From: Siphlonurus alternatus
Taxonomy: Eukaryota; Arthropoda; Insecta; Ephemeroptera; Siphlonuridae
Assembly: GCA_949825025.1 (NCBI GenBank)
Contig: OX463781.1
Span: 45,582,317-45,646,316 of the forward strand
Direction: 5' to 3'
Length of the DNA stretch: 64,000 nt
A model generated the notes under the pieces. The model was given only the letters and a program-made list of their open reading frames with translations, was not told where the DNA came from and did not search any database. How positions within the stretch are numbered: position 1 is the first letter of the stretch; each line of letters begins with the position of its first letter. The position numbers were made by a program, and so were the translations under genes. This document shows positions 42,701 through 63,486 of the stretch, piece by piece.

Positions 42701-44834
42701 ATAAAAGCTTTGGGTGACAAATTAATATAGCGCGTCACCACAGCAATAATAATTCAACACGAACGTTATATAAATCAAAATATAATGACAAATTATTAAA
42801 TCATTCTAATGGACAATGCAAAAAAGCTACCACATTATTTTTGTGTGATTATACAATTCGTTATAATATGTATTCAAAATTTGTGATGTATATAATTATC
42901 AATATAGTATTTAATTACCGTTCTAAAATTAAACGAAAGTTTGGTATTCCCTGCAATAAAGCCAATATTTTTATATAGCTGAATGATGGTTGGAAATTTC
43001 ATATCTTTATTAAGTATTTATAACCAAATTAAAACCTGTTAATGTAAACTTAAACTTAAATGATACTAAAAGTTCATCTGGAACAAAGTAAAAATAATTT
43101 AAATAATAATAAACTGAATTAAGGAATGTCATTGGTATGAAAAATAGTAGATGGTGCAGCTCTCTGAAATTTTCAATAAACCTTCCTCACATCATGAAAA
43201 TGATTTGTCATGAAACAAAAAGACCAAAATCTGTGAAAATTTCGAGACATTTAGCATTAAAAAATAGCATTCGTTGTTTTAATTAAATGGGGACCGCTGT
43301 GGTTTAATTTGAGTCAGATCAGTGTCTTTTTTACACGGAAAATAAATTTCTCAAAATCTGCACCGAATTTGTAATTTGTTATTTACATCAGCAAACTAAT
43401 AGTTATTTTGTTCTTTTTTTTACGGACTAAAAACATTTTTTAGTTCATCATGGATTTTTTTTTTTTTTAGCAGTGACATTAATCCTTAAGTTAAAAAGGT
43501 ACGCACCTTCTCTGTCATGGTCCCGCGGCTGCACGGCCTGCTGCAGGAAGATGGGGGAAGTCGGGATGGGGATGGCCTCTCTGCCCGGCTTGCGGATCTC
43601 CGGCTGCTCCTCCTCGGTGCTGCTCCGACTACTGGTGGTGCTGATGGAGCGTCTCTGCTGGTCACTGCGCCGCCTGCGTTCGGGCGGACTGTCCGGCCGC
43701 TGCACGTCGTACGGCACGTCGTAGTCTGGCGGGGGCTCTTCGCTCGGAGCCGCTCCCCCGGCTCGTGCACGTCGCTCGCGGATCATGTGCAGCGTCTCTC
43801 GGACCAGCGGCAGACCTCCAAGCTGATAGACGAAGCGCAGAACGTCCCAAGTGGCGCGCTCGGAGAACGAGATACCCTCCTGGAAAACGTTACTAATTAA
43901 CACATGTCTCATATATCACAGTAATGGGAGTGAGAATTTGGTAGTAAAGGCTTCTGAATCTATATTGAAGAATTAAATTATACTATTAAAAGAAGAAAAT
44001 GATAAATTCTTGTTTAATTAAACTTATCATTTTTGTAAAATCTGTTAGTTCGTGCTGCATTAAAATATACGCGTATATATTAGTCAATATAGAAATAATA
44101 TAATCTATTTTTTTAATCTTTTGAATTTCATGCATTTAACATAGGTTTATTGTATAATAATATAATTAATTCCTATTTTATTTTTAATGTTCATGCTTCC
44201 ACAAAGTCGAACGATCATGTTTAAAATATTGATATATATGATAATTACTTTCGTTTTAAAAGTTTTAAAGTTTTGCCGACGAGGTCGGGTTCGAATCCAC
44301 GTCCCGTTTGGGTCCTATCTTTATTTATCGCGATTTATCGGTATTTATTAAGAGAGGCGGCAAGAGGCGGCACTTTTTCTGCACTTTCAATAATTTTTAA
44401 AAAATAGTTGCCGGGCTGAAAAAAATCTGAAAAAAATCAGAGTAGCATAACTTTGCACCCTCTATCCAGCAATTCTGCATTTCTGCAATAGAAAAAATTG
44501 AGGTCGGTACTCCATTATCTGCATGGGGGCATACATGTCATGACCAAAATGTGTCAATTGCCCCAAAATACCAACCAATAAATCAATCAACTTAATTACA
44601 CCGTAAAAATTAGAACTCAAATATTTTTGTTCATATTCATATTCTGTAATAAAATTTGAATTAGCTGCAGCCATTTAAGATACGACTCTTTAAAAATAAT
44701 TAAAAACACTTTCTTTGAAGTTGTAACATTATAGTTCTTGTAGCTGTTGTATAATCGAGTCAACATTTTTGCAGTTCCCATGGATTATATATATGTAAAT
44801 TATTCATTATTATACTGTAATATATAATATACAG

Positions 44835-44918
<84 letters not shown>

Positions 44919-45831
44919 TAATTATTGTAATTTTATAGTCATGATGCCATGATTTAATTTTATACAACTCAAATGAATTATATAATTATATTATATAAAT
45001 TAACCTTATAAAATATATTATACAATAACAAATAAAAAAAAAACGGTTTCTTTTTTTTTTTACACACTATTGTATTAATATTTATTTACACTTCGTTATT
45101 TTTGCAATGTAAAATTGATAAAAATAGCAGTGGCTAAAAATACACGCATGCATGCGTGAGTGAAAGGAATAGTATATTACGTTTTCATGGGGTGAAGCAC
45201 TTTGTGTAATTTCAATCGATAATCGATCGCTCTTCTATATATCACCTTTATCTCGCGCTATCATACTAATATTTTAAATATAAAAATATTATCAATTTAA
45301 TTTAAATGCAGTTTAAAATTTATAATAATGTGATACAATTATTATAAAACAGATGCACTACGTATAATTAATATATTAAGTAAATTTAAAAAATAACTTA
45401 TTTTTATATATGTCCACAATTTTAGTTTCTATGAATTATATAACAGCAAGAGTATATAATATATAAAATAATATAATTATATTATATAATGGCAAATAAA
45501 TTAGAAATATTGTTGATTTGTTTAATTATAATTATTGTATAATATTTGCCATTTATATGTATAAAATATTAGGAAAAAAAATAATCGCATTTATTTCCAC
45601 CAAAACTTAAAAATATACTTCACCGCGCGGTGAAGTATAATATTTATGTTGAATGTTGAAGCATACAGGTGGGTTTATTAAAGTCGTACGTACCTGATCG
45701 AGGAACGATTCCAGCTCAGGTACCTGCAGTGTGGCGACCCCGTCAGGACTGAGGTGCAGGTGTGCGGTGTGTTGAACTGCAGTGGGTTCGCTCACCGAGG
45801 GCCGTGCCATGCCACCGTGACTTGAGCCCAT
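39701..45831 (-). CDS. Unrecognised 251-aa protein, three coding exons
   Basis: Exons on the minus strand: 45694-45831, 43507-43879 and 39701-39945. All junctions are GT/AG and keep frame (phases 0 and 1). The first ATG after an in-frame stop is at 45831 with a good context (GTGATGG). Exon 1 has a strand-like LHLSPDGVATLQVPELESF. Exon 2 starts with a probable helix (WDVLRFVYQLGGLPLVRETL followed by HMIRERRAR). It then becomes disordered: Pro/Glu-rich (SEEPPPDYDVPYDVQRPDSP), Arg-rich and Ser-rich (RRSISTTSSRSSTEEE). Exon 3 is polar (KMWKRPMAPEVHQDLVRALK) and ends LPTLADL. The GC-rich exons against AT-rich introns and clean splice sites support a real gene. There is no signal peptide or membrane segment. 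I do not recognise the family; the helical block may be the conserved part. Confidence 0.75.
41976..42307. repeat. Palindromic MITE, AATGGAC-type, copy 4
   Basis: The ends are AATGGACAGCATACATGAAA and TTCATGTATGTTGTCCATT. The arms carry TTATTGCAGAAATGAATAGA and its complement. The centre has TTCGCACCCCTGCAGCC. It lies in the second intron of the three-exon gene. Confidence 0.9.
44266..44516. repeat. Palindromic MITE, AATGGAG-type, left-truncated copy 5
   Basis: The centre GAGGTCGGGTTCGAATCCAC and the right arm ending GAGGTCGGTACTCCATT match 26138-26459, but the left arm is missing. It contains a local duplication 'tttatcg…atttatcgg'. It lies in the first intron of the three-exon gene. Confidence 0.85.
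44842..44910. repeat. (TA)n microsatellite
   Basis: An uninterrupted TA run of about 68 bp. Confidence 0.97.
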
Positions 45832-47404
45832 CACGTCACTAATTTTTAAGCTCGGAGCAAACACCTCTCTTGGGCATGACCTTCAAACCATTCTCTGACA
45901 ATCAACAATAAAACTTACACTCGTCTGAATTTAATACATGTAATTTCAAAGGCACGGTGCGACAAAACCGTGTGTTTCGCTGCTATGGCTGCAGCAGGCG
46001 GTCGTACGTCCACTTATCTCATATGTGATAACAACTTAGGTGTGATGACGACGTGTGATAACAGCCAGCATTCCGGGAGGATGAAGATTTATGATCGTGA
46101 CTCAAATAAAACTGCTGCTGAGTATATAAAACGTATTATTATAGTTTTGCTGCTACAAAATAAATGAGCATGATGATGACATTTGATGCGCATCATTTTA
46201 TTGCGATGGCATTTTAATACATTTCCGCTATGTCGTAATTCCAAACCACAAATGTTGAGATCACAATTGTGTGTTGTTGTCATATATAATGTTATGTGTA
46301 ACTTTACTATTATATAAAATAGCACGCATGGCTTCATTTTTAATTACTATAGACATCCATGCATGATAAAATTATATATTGTAATCAAAAACATCTAGTA
46401 TATACATTTAAATGAATTATTAAATGATTTCAATTATATGTTATAATTATTTTAATAAGCAAAATTATTTTTTTATCATATATATAATATATACTATAAA
46501 AATTATAATGATTCCACTTTTTTTTATCATCGCTTTAGCTAATTTTGAATATATAACATAATATATCATACAACTAGCTGAAAGAGAGCTATTTGATTTT
46601 TTAAAGTTTAAAGTATCTCAAAATATGACAATTATATATAAATTAAGTCTTTCTTATTTAACTTAATTAACATAGCTCTATAAAATAGTGCATATATACT
46701 CTGGGATAAATTATTATGTATCTATAATTAATATAATTATATTCTATTAGTTCTATTACTCTAAAATAATTAAAGTGATTACTGAAATAATAAAATAATA
46801 CCAAGTATATACATAGTGTGCTACCAATGGGTATTGAACAAATGAATAATTTTATTACGAATAAAAAATAATTTCAAATTGTATGATATTGTACAATACA
46901 GTATTATAAATAAAAGAAGGAGCTTTATTTTTATATTAGCTTTATTTATTTATAGTGTTGTATTCACAAAGCAGATAACATGTATAATATAAGATTCTTT
47001 AGCAAGAAAGCTTGAAATTTATATCATATTATTACATATACAATTATTATTTAGGAATTTATTAATTAGGCCTAACCAATCAGCAAAATAACTCTTAGCT
47101 TTGTCAATCGCATAGCTATTTCATTACTAATATTTTCGGTGCTTTGTTTAAGCACTTAACAATATCTATCAAACCATTATTGAGGCCAACATTTAGCTTC
47201 CATTACAAATAAGTAGGTGCCTAATGTTGTTAACACATACAGGTTTGCAATCTCGACTATACTGCATTTTAACCAACCGATATTCATACAACAAAATCTT
47301 TTCCAAATCTATTAGAATATTACGAAACATAAATGTACATAAAATATAGTAGTGTCATAAATACGACAAAAGAAATAATGATACAATATTAGACCACCAA
47401 AATG
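45832..47404. other. AT-rich upstream/intergenic sequence
   Basis: Directly upstream of the three-exon gene. The moderately GC-richer stretch 45860-46090 may hold its 5' UTR or promoter; no TATA box was recognised. The rest is AT-rich without features. Confidence 0.4.
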
Positions 47405-47799
47405 TTAAGGGTAAGATAACATGAACAATCGATTGTTGTAGTCCCATTTAATTAACATGTAAATGTTAGCAACCTTATAATGGTTCTGAATTTTTTTTTA
47501 GAGACAGTTCTTGGCACCAAAAAAAATATGTACAAAATTTCAAAACAATCGGACAATCCAATTTTTTTAAATTAATTTCTTAGTTTAGGTCTCCATGGGA
47601 AAGCCCTATACTGAAAATTTAAAAATCCATTTAAAAAAATTGGATCGTCCGATTGTTTTGAAATTTTTACCACATTTTTTTTGGTGCTAAGAACTGTCTC
47701 TAAAAAAAAAAATTCAGAATTATTATGAGGTTGCTAAGGTTTACATGTTAATCAAATGGGACTATCAACAATCGATTGTTCGTGTTATCTTACCCTTAA
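47405..47799. repeat. TTAA-bounded full-length palindrome, copy 4
   Basis: 395 bp bounded by TTAA. The ends are TTAAGGGTAAGATAACATGA and CGTGTTATCTTACCCTTAA, close to copy 2. The inner arm is related to copy 3 (TTAACATGTAAA, AAAGCCCTATACTGAAAATT at the loop). Confidence 0.93.
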
Positions 47800-49079
47800 C
47801 TGCAAGAAATTATTAATTTGGCATCCACAGATATGCAAGGTAACCATTTGGGAGCTATATTCTACAGATCACCAATAATTAAAGGGATGCTTTACAACAG
47901 ATTTTTCACACCAAAATTTTTTTAACTCACAGTGAAATCAGTTGTAAAGCTTAATCCCTTACCCAACCCTCCTTAAATAAATGAATATGATTATATTTTA
48001 TGTGGTAACAATTAAATGATATTAGTTTGGTACATTTTACTGCTAACTATTATTATTCTACCACATTAAATTATCAAGGAAAATACTTAATTAATTGCGA
48101 CATTTATTATTATTAGTAGACAAACACAAACATAAAAAAATTATAGTCATTATGTTCAGTCAATGCTTAATTCCCCCTAAAAAAAATAATAAAAAGAGTG
48201 AAATTTCAGTATTATGTTGACCAGATTTATAACCTGCGAAACATTTGGGAGCTAGAGCAACAAGAGTTACTGTACGCAGTGTTTTAATAAACTGCAGGTA
48301 AAAATAGTGACACAGGTACCAGAGGATAGAAGAGGAATGAAGTTTCAAAACTTTTAGAAAAAATCTTAAACTAATTTAGACACAGAATTGACTTAAAGGA
48401 AAAATCACAATAAAATACCTCATCCAGTTTCATAAGATTATTATACAATATTAAATATTTCTTTTAACCAAACCAACAAAAAATCTCTTTTTTTTTTTTT
48501 TTAATGATAATACAAAAAAAAAAAATAACAGCCCTTTACTAAGGAGATCAAAAAGTTATGTAGGAAATAAATTACAAACAAAACATGGGGAACTAAAAAA
48601 GGACTTTCACCAAAATCTTCATCTAAATGGGAGGGGAAATACAGTGTATCAAAAAAAAGTATAAATTACGAAAGGCTTTTATAGTAAAAAGGCAAGATGA
48701 ATAGACAAAAAAGGATTAGAACAAAATGCTTCTTTAAGTATGCGCGTTTAGAACATGAACAGCATGATTATGTAATATATAGAGGCAAGAGCAAATATTA
48801 TTGAAAGAAGGTGGACAAATACCAACTAGAATAATGATAAGAGTGCACTATACTTATATCTATACCAAAACAACAACAAATCCTTCATTTCAATCTGCAA
48901 GTGAAGTTAATCTTCCACCAATCAGTCAACAATTCCTTGCGTGTTAACGACAAAACCGTATCAAACTCTGGGGATTTGATCCCTCAACATCACAAATTTA
49001 CTACCCAGTGCACTCGTCAATGGGGTATCCTAGGGACAGCCATGTTTCGTCAATAGGTGTGACTACCTCAGTGGGGCGT
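47800..49079. other. Sequence downstream of eEF2K (3' UTR side)
   Basis: Holds the eEF2K 3' UTR, of unknown extent. A TTTATT (AATAAA on the minus strand) near 48107 is one possible poly(A) signal. On the minus strand, about 48965-49022 reads GTGCACTGGGTAG … GAGGGATCAAATCCCC, resembling tRNA A- and B-boxes as in a tRNA-derived SINE; this is weak. Confidence 0.4.
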
Positions 49080-57484
<8,405 letters not shown>

Positions 57485-57630
57485 TGTGCTTGATGGTTCT
57501 CCAACAACTTTCCCTTCTTGTTATTAATGATGATGAATGCAGATGCACGAGGGATCGGGATCTCGTTATTAACCATGAATGCCCTGCACCTACTATTAGT
57601 GCACAGAGCTGAGCAGCCTTGGAAGCTGAC
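57485..57630 (-). other. EEF2K: eEF2K 5' UTR part of the start-codon exon
   Basis: A strong acceptor TTCTTTGCTCTCAG|GTCAGC ends at 57631 on the minus strand, 146 nt upstream of the ATG at 57484. No coding continues upstream of that ATG in frame. Confidence 0.65.
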
Positions 57631-57962
57631 CTGAGAGCAAAGAACAGAGAGAATAAAAGTGTGTATTCAATATGGATAATGCTATAATGCATCAACCCTG
57701 ATCAAGGTTGGTGACTTTAAATCAGCCTTGGGATGTGACTGGAGATTAAACACAGCTTGGGTGTTTTAGCAGCCGGCAAGCAAGCATGGCGCAAGGTCAG
57801 AGAAAGACATACAAAATGAAAGCAGGACAAAACGCAGGCATCTCCCTTAATTTACGTTCATGATATTTCATACTGCCAAAGAAACCGATTCATGACAATA
57901 GCTTTTACTAGTGCAAATATATTCTGTCAATTGTATAGCATTAGTTTCATAAATTGACTCAC

Positions 57963-58190
57963 TTTGTAATTTAATGTTTTGCTGCTACAACACGGCGAGC
58001 TGCAAAGAATACAGAATCTGTCTCGACTCTCGACTGTGGCCGTGGGATCTGCAAACTGCGATGTTGAGGAACTGTCTGCTGCGACGTCGGACGTACGACT
58101 ATTAAAGATACGTCGATGCTTTTTTATTGATGATTGAATGATGACGTAAAACCGACGTACCTGCATTAAAGATACGTCGACGGGGATTTG
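57963..58190 (-). promoter_or_regulatory. EEF2K: Probable untranslated first exon and promoter of eEF2K
   Basis: On the minus strand a donor TTACAAA|GTGAGTC at 57962 pairs with the acceptor at 57631 (intron 332 nt). The region is GC-richer. It holds a direct repeat of the 16-mer ATTAAAGATACGTCGA (58101-58116 and 58165-58180), separated by a TGACGTAA CRE-like site at 58142-58149. The transcription start is not determined. Confidence 0.45.
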
Positions 58191-58799
58191 CAACGCAAAA
58201 CATATGATTCATGACATCACGAAAGTAAATATGCGTAAAGACGTAAACTTCAAATAGTTCAAAACAAGAGTGTCAAGACTCAAGAATAATGGATGTTGTT
58301 GATATGTGATTCATATGTGATATGTGAGGCAGCTAGATCTTTAATACTGAAATTAGCTGGTACGTTTGAATATATATCATAAAAGCATTAATAGATATAT
58401 GTACAGTATTGTGTGATATAAATACAGTACATATCATGCAAGTATATCTGTTGTATGCATATATATAGCTAAAAAAAAGTAAACACAGAAACATACTCTA
58501 TATATTATAGTCGAGTATGTACAGTATGCATATAGATTGATGTACATAATATATGCATAATTATACTTGTATGCATATATAGTTGATAATGGATTAATGG
58601 ATTGCTATATATTAATATTGCTATATATATATTATGCATATCTATATGCATTAATTCATGTGGCAATTCTGGTTTATTATATACACCACGTTGGCTTGCA
58701 ATGCAGTCTATTTATCCCTATACATACAGTATATAGATCTCCCCCTGCATGCCTGCATGTGAACTTGGAGATGCATGCAGCATGATTGATATATAGGAC

Positions 58800-59170
58800 A
58801 AGCAACTTACTTATCCGTTTTAATCACCGCCGTCCCATCACTTAGTCATTTACCAATCTCTACCTGCTTGTATCTCCACCAATTAATCCTCACCTGCAGA
58901 ATCCTCTTCCCCGTCACTCCTCGACACCTTCGCTCTGTAATCCCAGTTAATGCAGGGTGTCAAAAATGTGTTGGACCGGCACTTTAGTGCAGATCTGTGC
59001 AGCCTGCAGTGGCAGTGAAAGACTGCAGGGCAGCGGAGTATGGACATGCAGTCGTATAAGCTGTCCTACCAACTCCATCACTTAGTAATCAGTTACATTG
59101 CACCCATCTCAAGTCACGAAAAGTCTGCCGGAATCGGGAATTGAGCCGGGGATCTCTCGGACGCAGATCA
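58800..59170 (-). repeat. Possible tRNA-derived SINE
   Basis: Read on the minus strand, it begins near GATCCCCGGCTCAATTCCCG, close to a tRNA B-box/T-arm. A 300-bp body of even composition follows, unlike the AT-rich surroundings. No A-box or second copy was confirmed. Confidence 0.35.
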
Positions 59171-59293
59171 TATATATATATATATTCCTATTCCATCAAT
59201 TTATTTTTTATTCAATCAAATTTACACTTAAATGTTAAATTTTCATGCTTATTATACTGTATGCATACTGTACTTAAAACAAGTAAGAAGTAA

Positions 59294-60841
59294 CCCTATC
59301 TCTACGGTCTGGTTGAACCTGGTAAGGTGGCTGGTAGACTCTTACAAGCACTAAACCAGCAGTGCTGGTAAGCCGTACCTGTTCTTACCAGCCATCATGA
59401 AATGCTGATAAGCCGAACCAGGGCATACCAGGCAATACCAGCCACTGTCTGGTATTGCCTGGTATGATTTACCAGAAGATCTTGTAACTATATACTAAAT
59501 TGTTATTATTTTTTAAATATTATTAATTTAACATATTAATTATAATATAATAATATTTTATATTATATTTATAATTTATACATAAATTATTTAAATAATT
59601 TATTGATATACATTGTAAATATAGATTAATTATATAATTTAATTTTCATACTGTGTGTGGATCGACTGTTAATGAGAATTTACCAAGATACTAAAAAAAA
59701 AAAAAAAAACCATTTTTTTGCACATTAATTATGGAATGAATTGATTTATTTTAATTAATAATTTATTTAAAAATTAATATAAATTTTCAGTCGTTTTTAG
59801 TAGTCACTGACACCTGGTGGTGAAAAAGTGAAGCATCATAGCAAAACATATGGAAGTGATTGAAGATGTCAACAACCGTGAAAATGACCTGTTTTACTGT
59901 GAAAATTGTGTTATAAAGTGACTTTGGAGGTAAAAAAACATCTTAACAGTAATAAATAAATCATACTGCTTAGGTGTAGGTATTAATGATTTACTTTTGT
60001 GCTCACAGAAACCCATAATCAAGGAAAAACCATAAGTCAACTGCAGATCATTGCACGATTGCAGACACAATGCCAGCTGTTTGTTTTTCCTGCTCTTCTT
60101 TATTTTCCTTGCATGGTAAGTACATATTTTTATTTTGAAAATTTTATGTTTCTCATCATTCAATTTAAAATCAAATATTTAATAAAAGCAATACCTTCAT
60201 GTTTTTTTTTTTTGTATTTATTTCAAAGATCGAATTGAATGATCAGAATCAAAATTGCCACAACATTTTGGATCAAAGTTTTAATGTTTAATGTACTGTG
60301 CCCTGCAGGAATTGGCATACTGTGAGCCATTGAAAGATCCCAGACTACAGTTTTATGGATGGAAGAGATGCAAGAAGAGTCCCTTTAAAAAGTTTCCTTT
60401 CATTCCTTAAATTTAGTTCTATATTTGATTTCTGTGGCCGCCATTTTACCCGCATATCCCCCACCTCTCAGATGTCAGCACTGCATAAGTCAAAACAAGT
60501 TTTGAATGTATTATTTAAGTACCAAATAAAAATTTTAAATTTATTTTTTCTGTACTTTTTCGTATATAGAAAATTAAAAAATGATTTTTGAAACTAAAAA
60601 AAATTAGCAAACAGCATATTTTAAGGCAGGAGGAGGGGGAGGGAAATTTTGATCTAAGCTTGCCAGGTAAGACCTGGTATCCCATACCAGCACACCAGGT
60701 AAAATCTTACCAGCCAGGCTATGCAGAGTGACCATTTCTTACCAGCCAGGCTGGTACGGATATAATGTTAAATTGTACCTGCAGATGGCCAAGTTTGTTA
60801 CCAGGCACCTTACCAGGTTCAACCAGACCGTAGAGATAGGG
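59294..60841. mobile_element. 1.55-kb DNA element with 36-bp perfect terminal inverted repeats and subterminal CTGGTA motifs
   Basis: The left end CCCTATCTCTACGGTCTGGT followed by TGAACCTGGTAAGGTG is repeated as an exact complement at the right end. Within about 200 bp of each end there are many CTGGTA/TACCAG motifs in both orientations. The interior includes exon-like stretches on the plus strand: GCTCACAG|AAACCC … CATG|GTAAGT (about 60009-60117) and CCCTGCAG|GAATTGGC onwards (60310). The second is readable as ELAYCEPLKDPRLQFYGWKR. No transposase domain was recognised, and no target duplication is visible. Confidence 0.8.
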
Positions 60842-61339
60842 AAGACATGAGACAAATTAGTTGAGTAATTCATCACAGCTTATTTTAATTCTTATCTTGC
60901 CCAATATATTATTGAATTTAATCTGAAGGAGCAACACCACAGTGTGTTGCTATAAATGCTATTCCGTGGCTGGAAGGTTTACAATTTTCTCAAGTTGAGT
61001 ATATATATGAATCAAGGTATATGAATAATATGATGTGTCAATACATAATTTCACAGCAGTACTTGAGATTTTCTTAAAAAAATTCCTTAAAAGATGCTGC
61101 ATGTGTACATATTTTATAGTCCTGAAAGGTACTATGCATGATATTGCAAGTACTGTATACATTGCAATAATAACAGATATGCATACTCTTGAGGTATACA
61201 CAATATTTTAAGAAGGGTTGATCCTTTATAAAGTAGCTTGTCTAATATTTTCATTTTTTTATTACAGTATTTATTATTATTATTTTTACAGTTATTTGGA
61301 AGATTATTTTATCTCACCCTGGTAACGTGCTGATTTCAG

Positions 61340-63010
61340 GAGAGCAGTTCCGTATCCTGGTTAACCGGTACCTGCATCAGGGCGTGCACAAGTGTGTGCC
61401 CCCTCTTTGTTGACCTCCGCTCCCTCTACAAGGATCCTGAGAAAGTGGAGACTATACAACGGCTTCTGTTGCAGTACGTTGATGCCTTTCAGAGGGGGTT
61501 AGACACATCAGCCTTCAAGGTAAGCTTTAATTTGTAACAGAATAATCCTCTTCTTGAAGGATTCTTTTACCTTGGTCCCTAAGGAATCTAAGGATCCTTA
61601 ATAAGAGTTAACTTTTTCATCTTTTTTTCCAGTTTATTTTCAAGATGGTCTTTGCAGGGCCGAAATAAATGTATTATAAATTTAACTAACTTTAGTTTTC
61701 TCTCTTCTCATACTGTAATTTTTGATACCTGATGACTTCATTTAGTTTTTATGCCAGAATTTTGAAAATATAATGCAACAAAAAATCACTTAAAACATAC
61801 ACTAGCTGTACTGTATTTTGATTAGTGTATTATTAAAAGATTAGTGAATCCTGGCTTAGTCTTTATACAGGTCATGTATCATAGGTAGTTAATAAATGCT
61901 GGGCACATAAAAACAACATTCAACCTAAAGTTCCCTTATAAAAGCTTGTGACATCTGCTATTATAAAAGATGTCTTGTTGCACACAAAGAAGCCGCTAGG
62001 CCTTAATGTGCGAGAAAATCAAAACATTTGCCGACTTTGCTAACTAAAATGTAAGTTTTGTTTGCGTTGACACAGAATTGACACTTTTTTAAGTAAATTT
62101 CATTAATTAATATTCTGCATGTAAATGATCCTGCAGAGTGTAATTTTTCAGTGACATTTGTGAAGATCAAGAAAAATAATTTCATCTGACGATATGAAAC
62201 CCTGAAATATTTTGCTTTCTCCTTTTTTTTCTCTCTCTATTTTTTCTATTTTTCCCTTTGACTCCGTGCTGTGTGAGGAGATGGGCGAGGGTATAATACA
62301 ACTGAGTGAGGGCCCGGCAATTGTCACCTCACAAGCCTACCCTCCTTCCACATGACCCACCCGCAGTGAAGGTTACTCTTGTTTTATAGTTCAACTCCTT
62401 GGAAAATTTTTACAACTAAGAGAAATAACACTAATTGCCTTCTCAACCTTCAAGATCAGTTGTGATCACGCTGACACTTCTTGGTCAAAAGAAACTGATA
62501 TATTGCATAGGTCGCATAGGGTCTCACTGACCGTCTCACACATCGTATTCAAGCTGGCGGAGCCTTGTGGCAACGAGATGTCAGACCTTTGTACTGTTAA
62601 ACAATAATTCAAATCACCAATGAAGGTGACACCGGTTTTGAACCTAAAATTTGGCCTTGCTATAGATTTTCAATAGAAGAAAAATATATTCTAATTTTGG
62701 TTTCCTAATCCTTTAATAAAATTCTTGTGAACTGTGAATGTGCAGTACTGATTGTTGTTTTAGTGTATTTTCTAATAAAACAGAACCTATTAACTGTTTG
62801 CGCAGAGGTGGACTCCCCAAAAGCAGCCTGCGTCTGCACTCCTGTGAGTGAACTACTTTTTTGCACAGCACTGCAAGGTTTCCTTCCTAATACTATGACA
62901 ACAATACCTGGACCTCACTGACAAGGCAGGCCCTTGACTCAATCAACGCAGCCATAAACCACACTCCTACACTCATCGAGCTGTTTGTCACCAAGGGATT
63001 CATCTTCAAG
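61340..63010 (+). pseudogene. NAA15: NAA15-like (NatA auxiliary subunit) partial copy with lesions, two exons
   Basis: Exon a (61340-61519), acceptor GATTTCAG and donor AAG|GTAAGC, encodes GEQFRILVNRYLHQGVHK. After a frameshift near the C-run at 61400 it continues PLFVDLRSLYKDPEKVETIQ. Exon b (62806-63010), acceptor TTTGCGCAG and donor AAG|GTATGG, encodes PQKQPASALL. A TGA then stands where NAA15 has a conserved Trp, followed by VNYFFAQH. Reading resumes after about 22 extra bases as ALDSINAAINHTPTLIELFV and TKGFIFK. These match adjacent TPR-repeat segments of NAA15/NAA16 (…KFRE…RYL, PPLF..LRSLY, TTLLWVQYYLAQHYDK, TPTLIELFLVKAKIYK). Splice sites are intact, so it is not a processed copy. It is either a duplicated pseudogene or carries assembly errors. 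Flanking NAA15 exons are not seen in the window. Confidence 0.72.
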
Positions 63011-63012
63011 GT

Positions 63013-63480
63013 ATGGAAAACTGTATCGCAATTGTTTTTAAATCTTGTAACAAAAAATCTCTAGAAAATCATGTAAAACAGTACTGAATACATTTCTTAA
63101 GAGAATAAGAAATTAACGTTTAACTCTCTTGCAGTGACATAATATCTGTACAACACAGCTAAAGTACCACGAATCCATTTTTAAATATTTTGAACCAAAA
63201 CATAAAACGATTTGTTTTTTAATTGTTTATAGACTATATAGTGTAATGATAAATTAAATTCAAACCAAAACAGCAATTCATTAATTCTTCCCTTCTCTCT
63301 CTCTCTCTCTCTTCTTATAGATAATCTGATGCACCGATTGCAATACTCTGAATTCATACCCTTAATTAATCAAAATACATACATATTATACAACATACAT
63401 ATTTGAACAAACTATAATTTCAGTTAGAAAGTAGATGTACTGTACAGTATGTTGATTTCTTTAAAAATTCCATAAGAATT
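63013..63480. other. Intron-like AT-rich sequence downstream of the NAA15-like exons
   Basis: Contains a short (CT)n run at about 63292-63312. The next expected NAA15 exon (around the conserved 'KHAGN' helix) is not found up to the window end. Confidence 0.4.
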
Positions 63481-63486
63481 ATAGGG

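Noticed and set aside
45832..45864. N-terminal extension from an upstream GTG in the three-exon gene
   Set aside because: An in-frame stop lies just upstream and the first ATG at 45831 has a good context.
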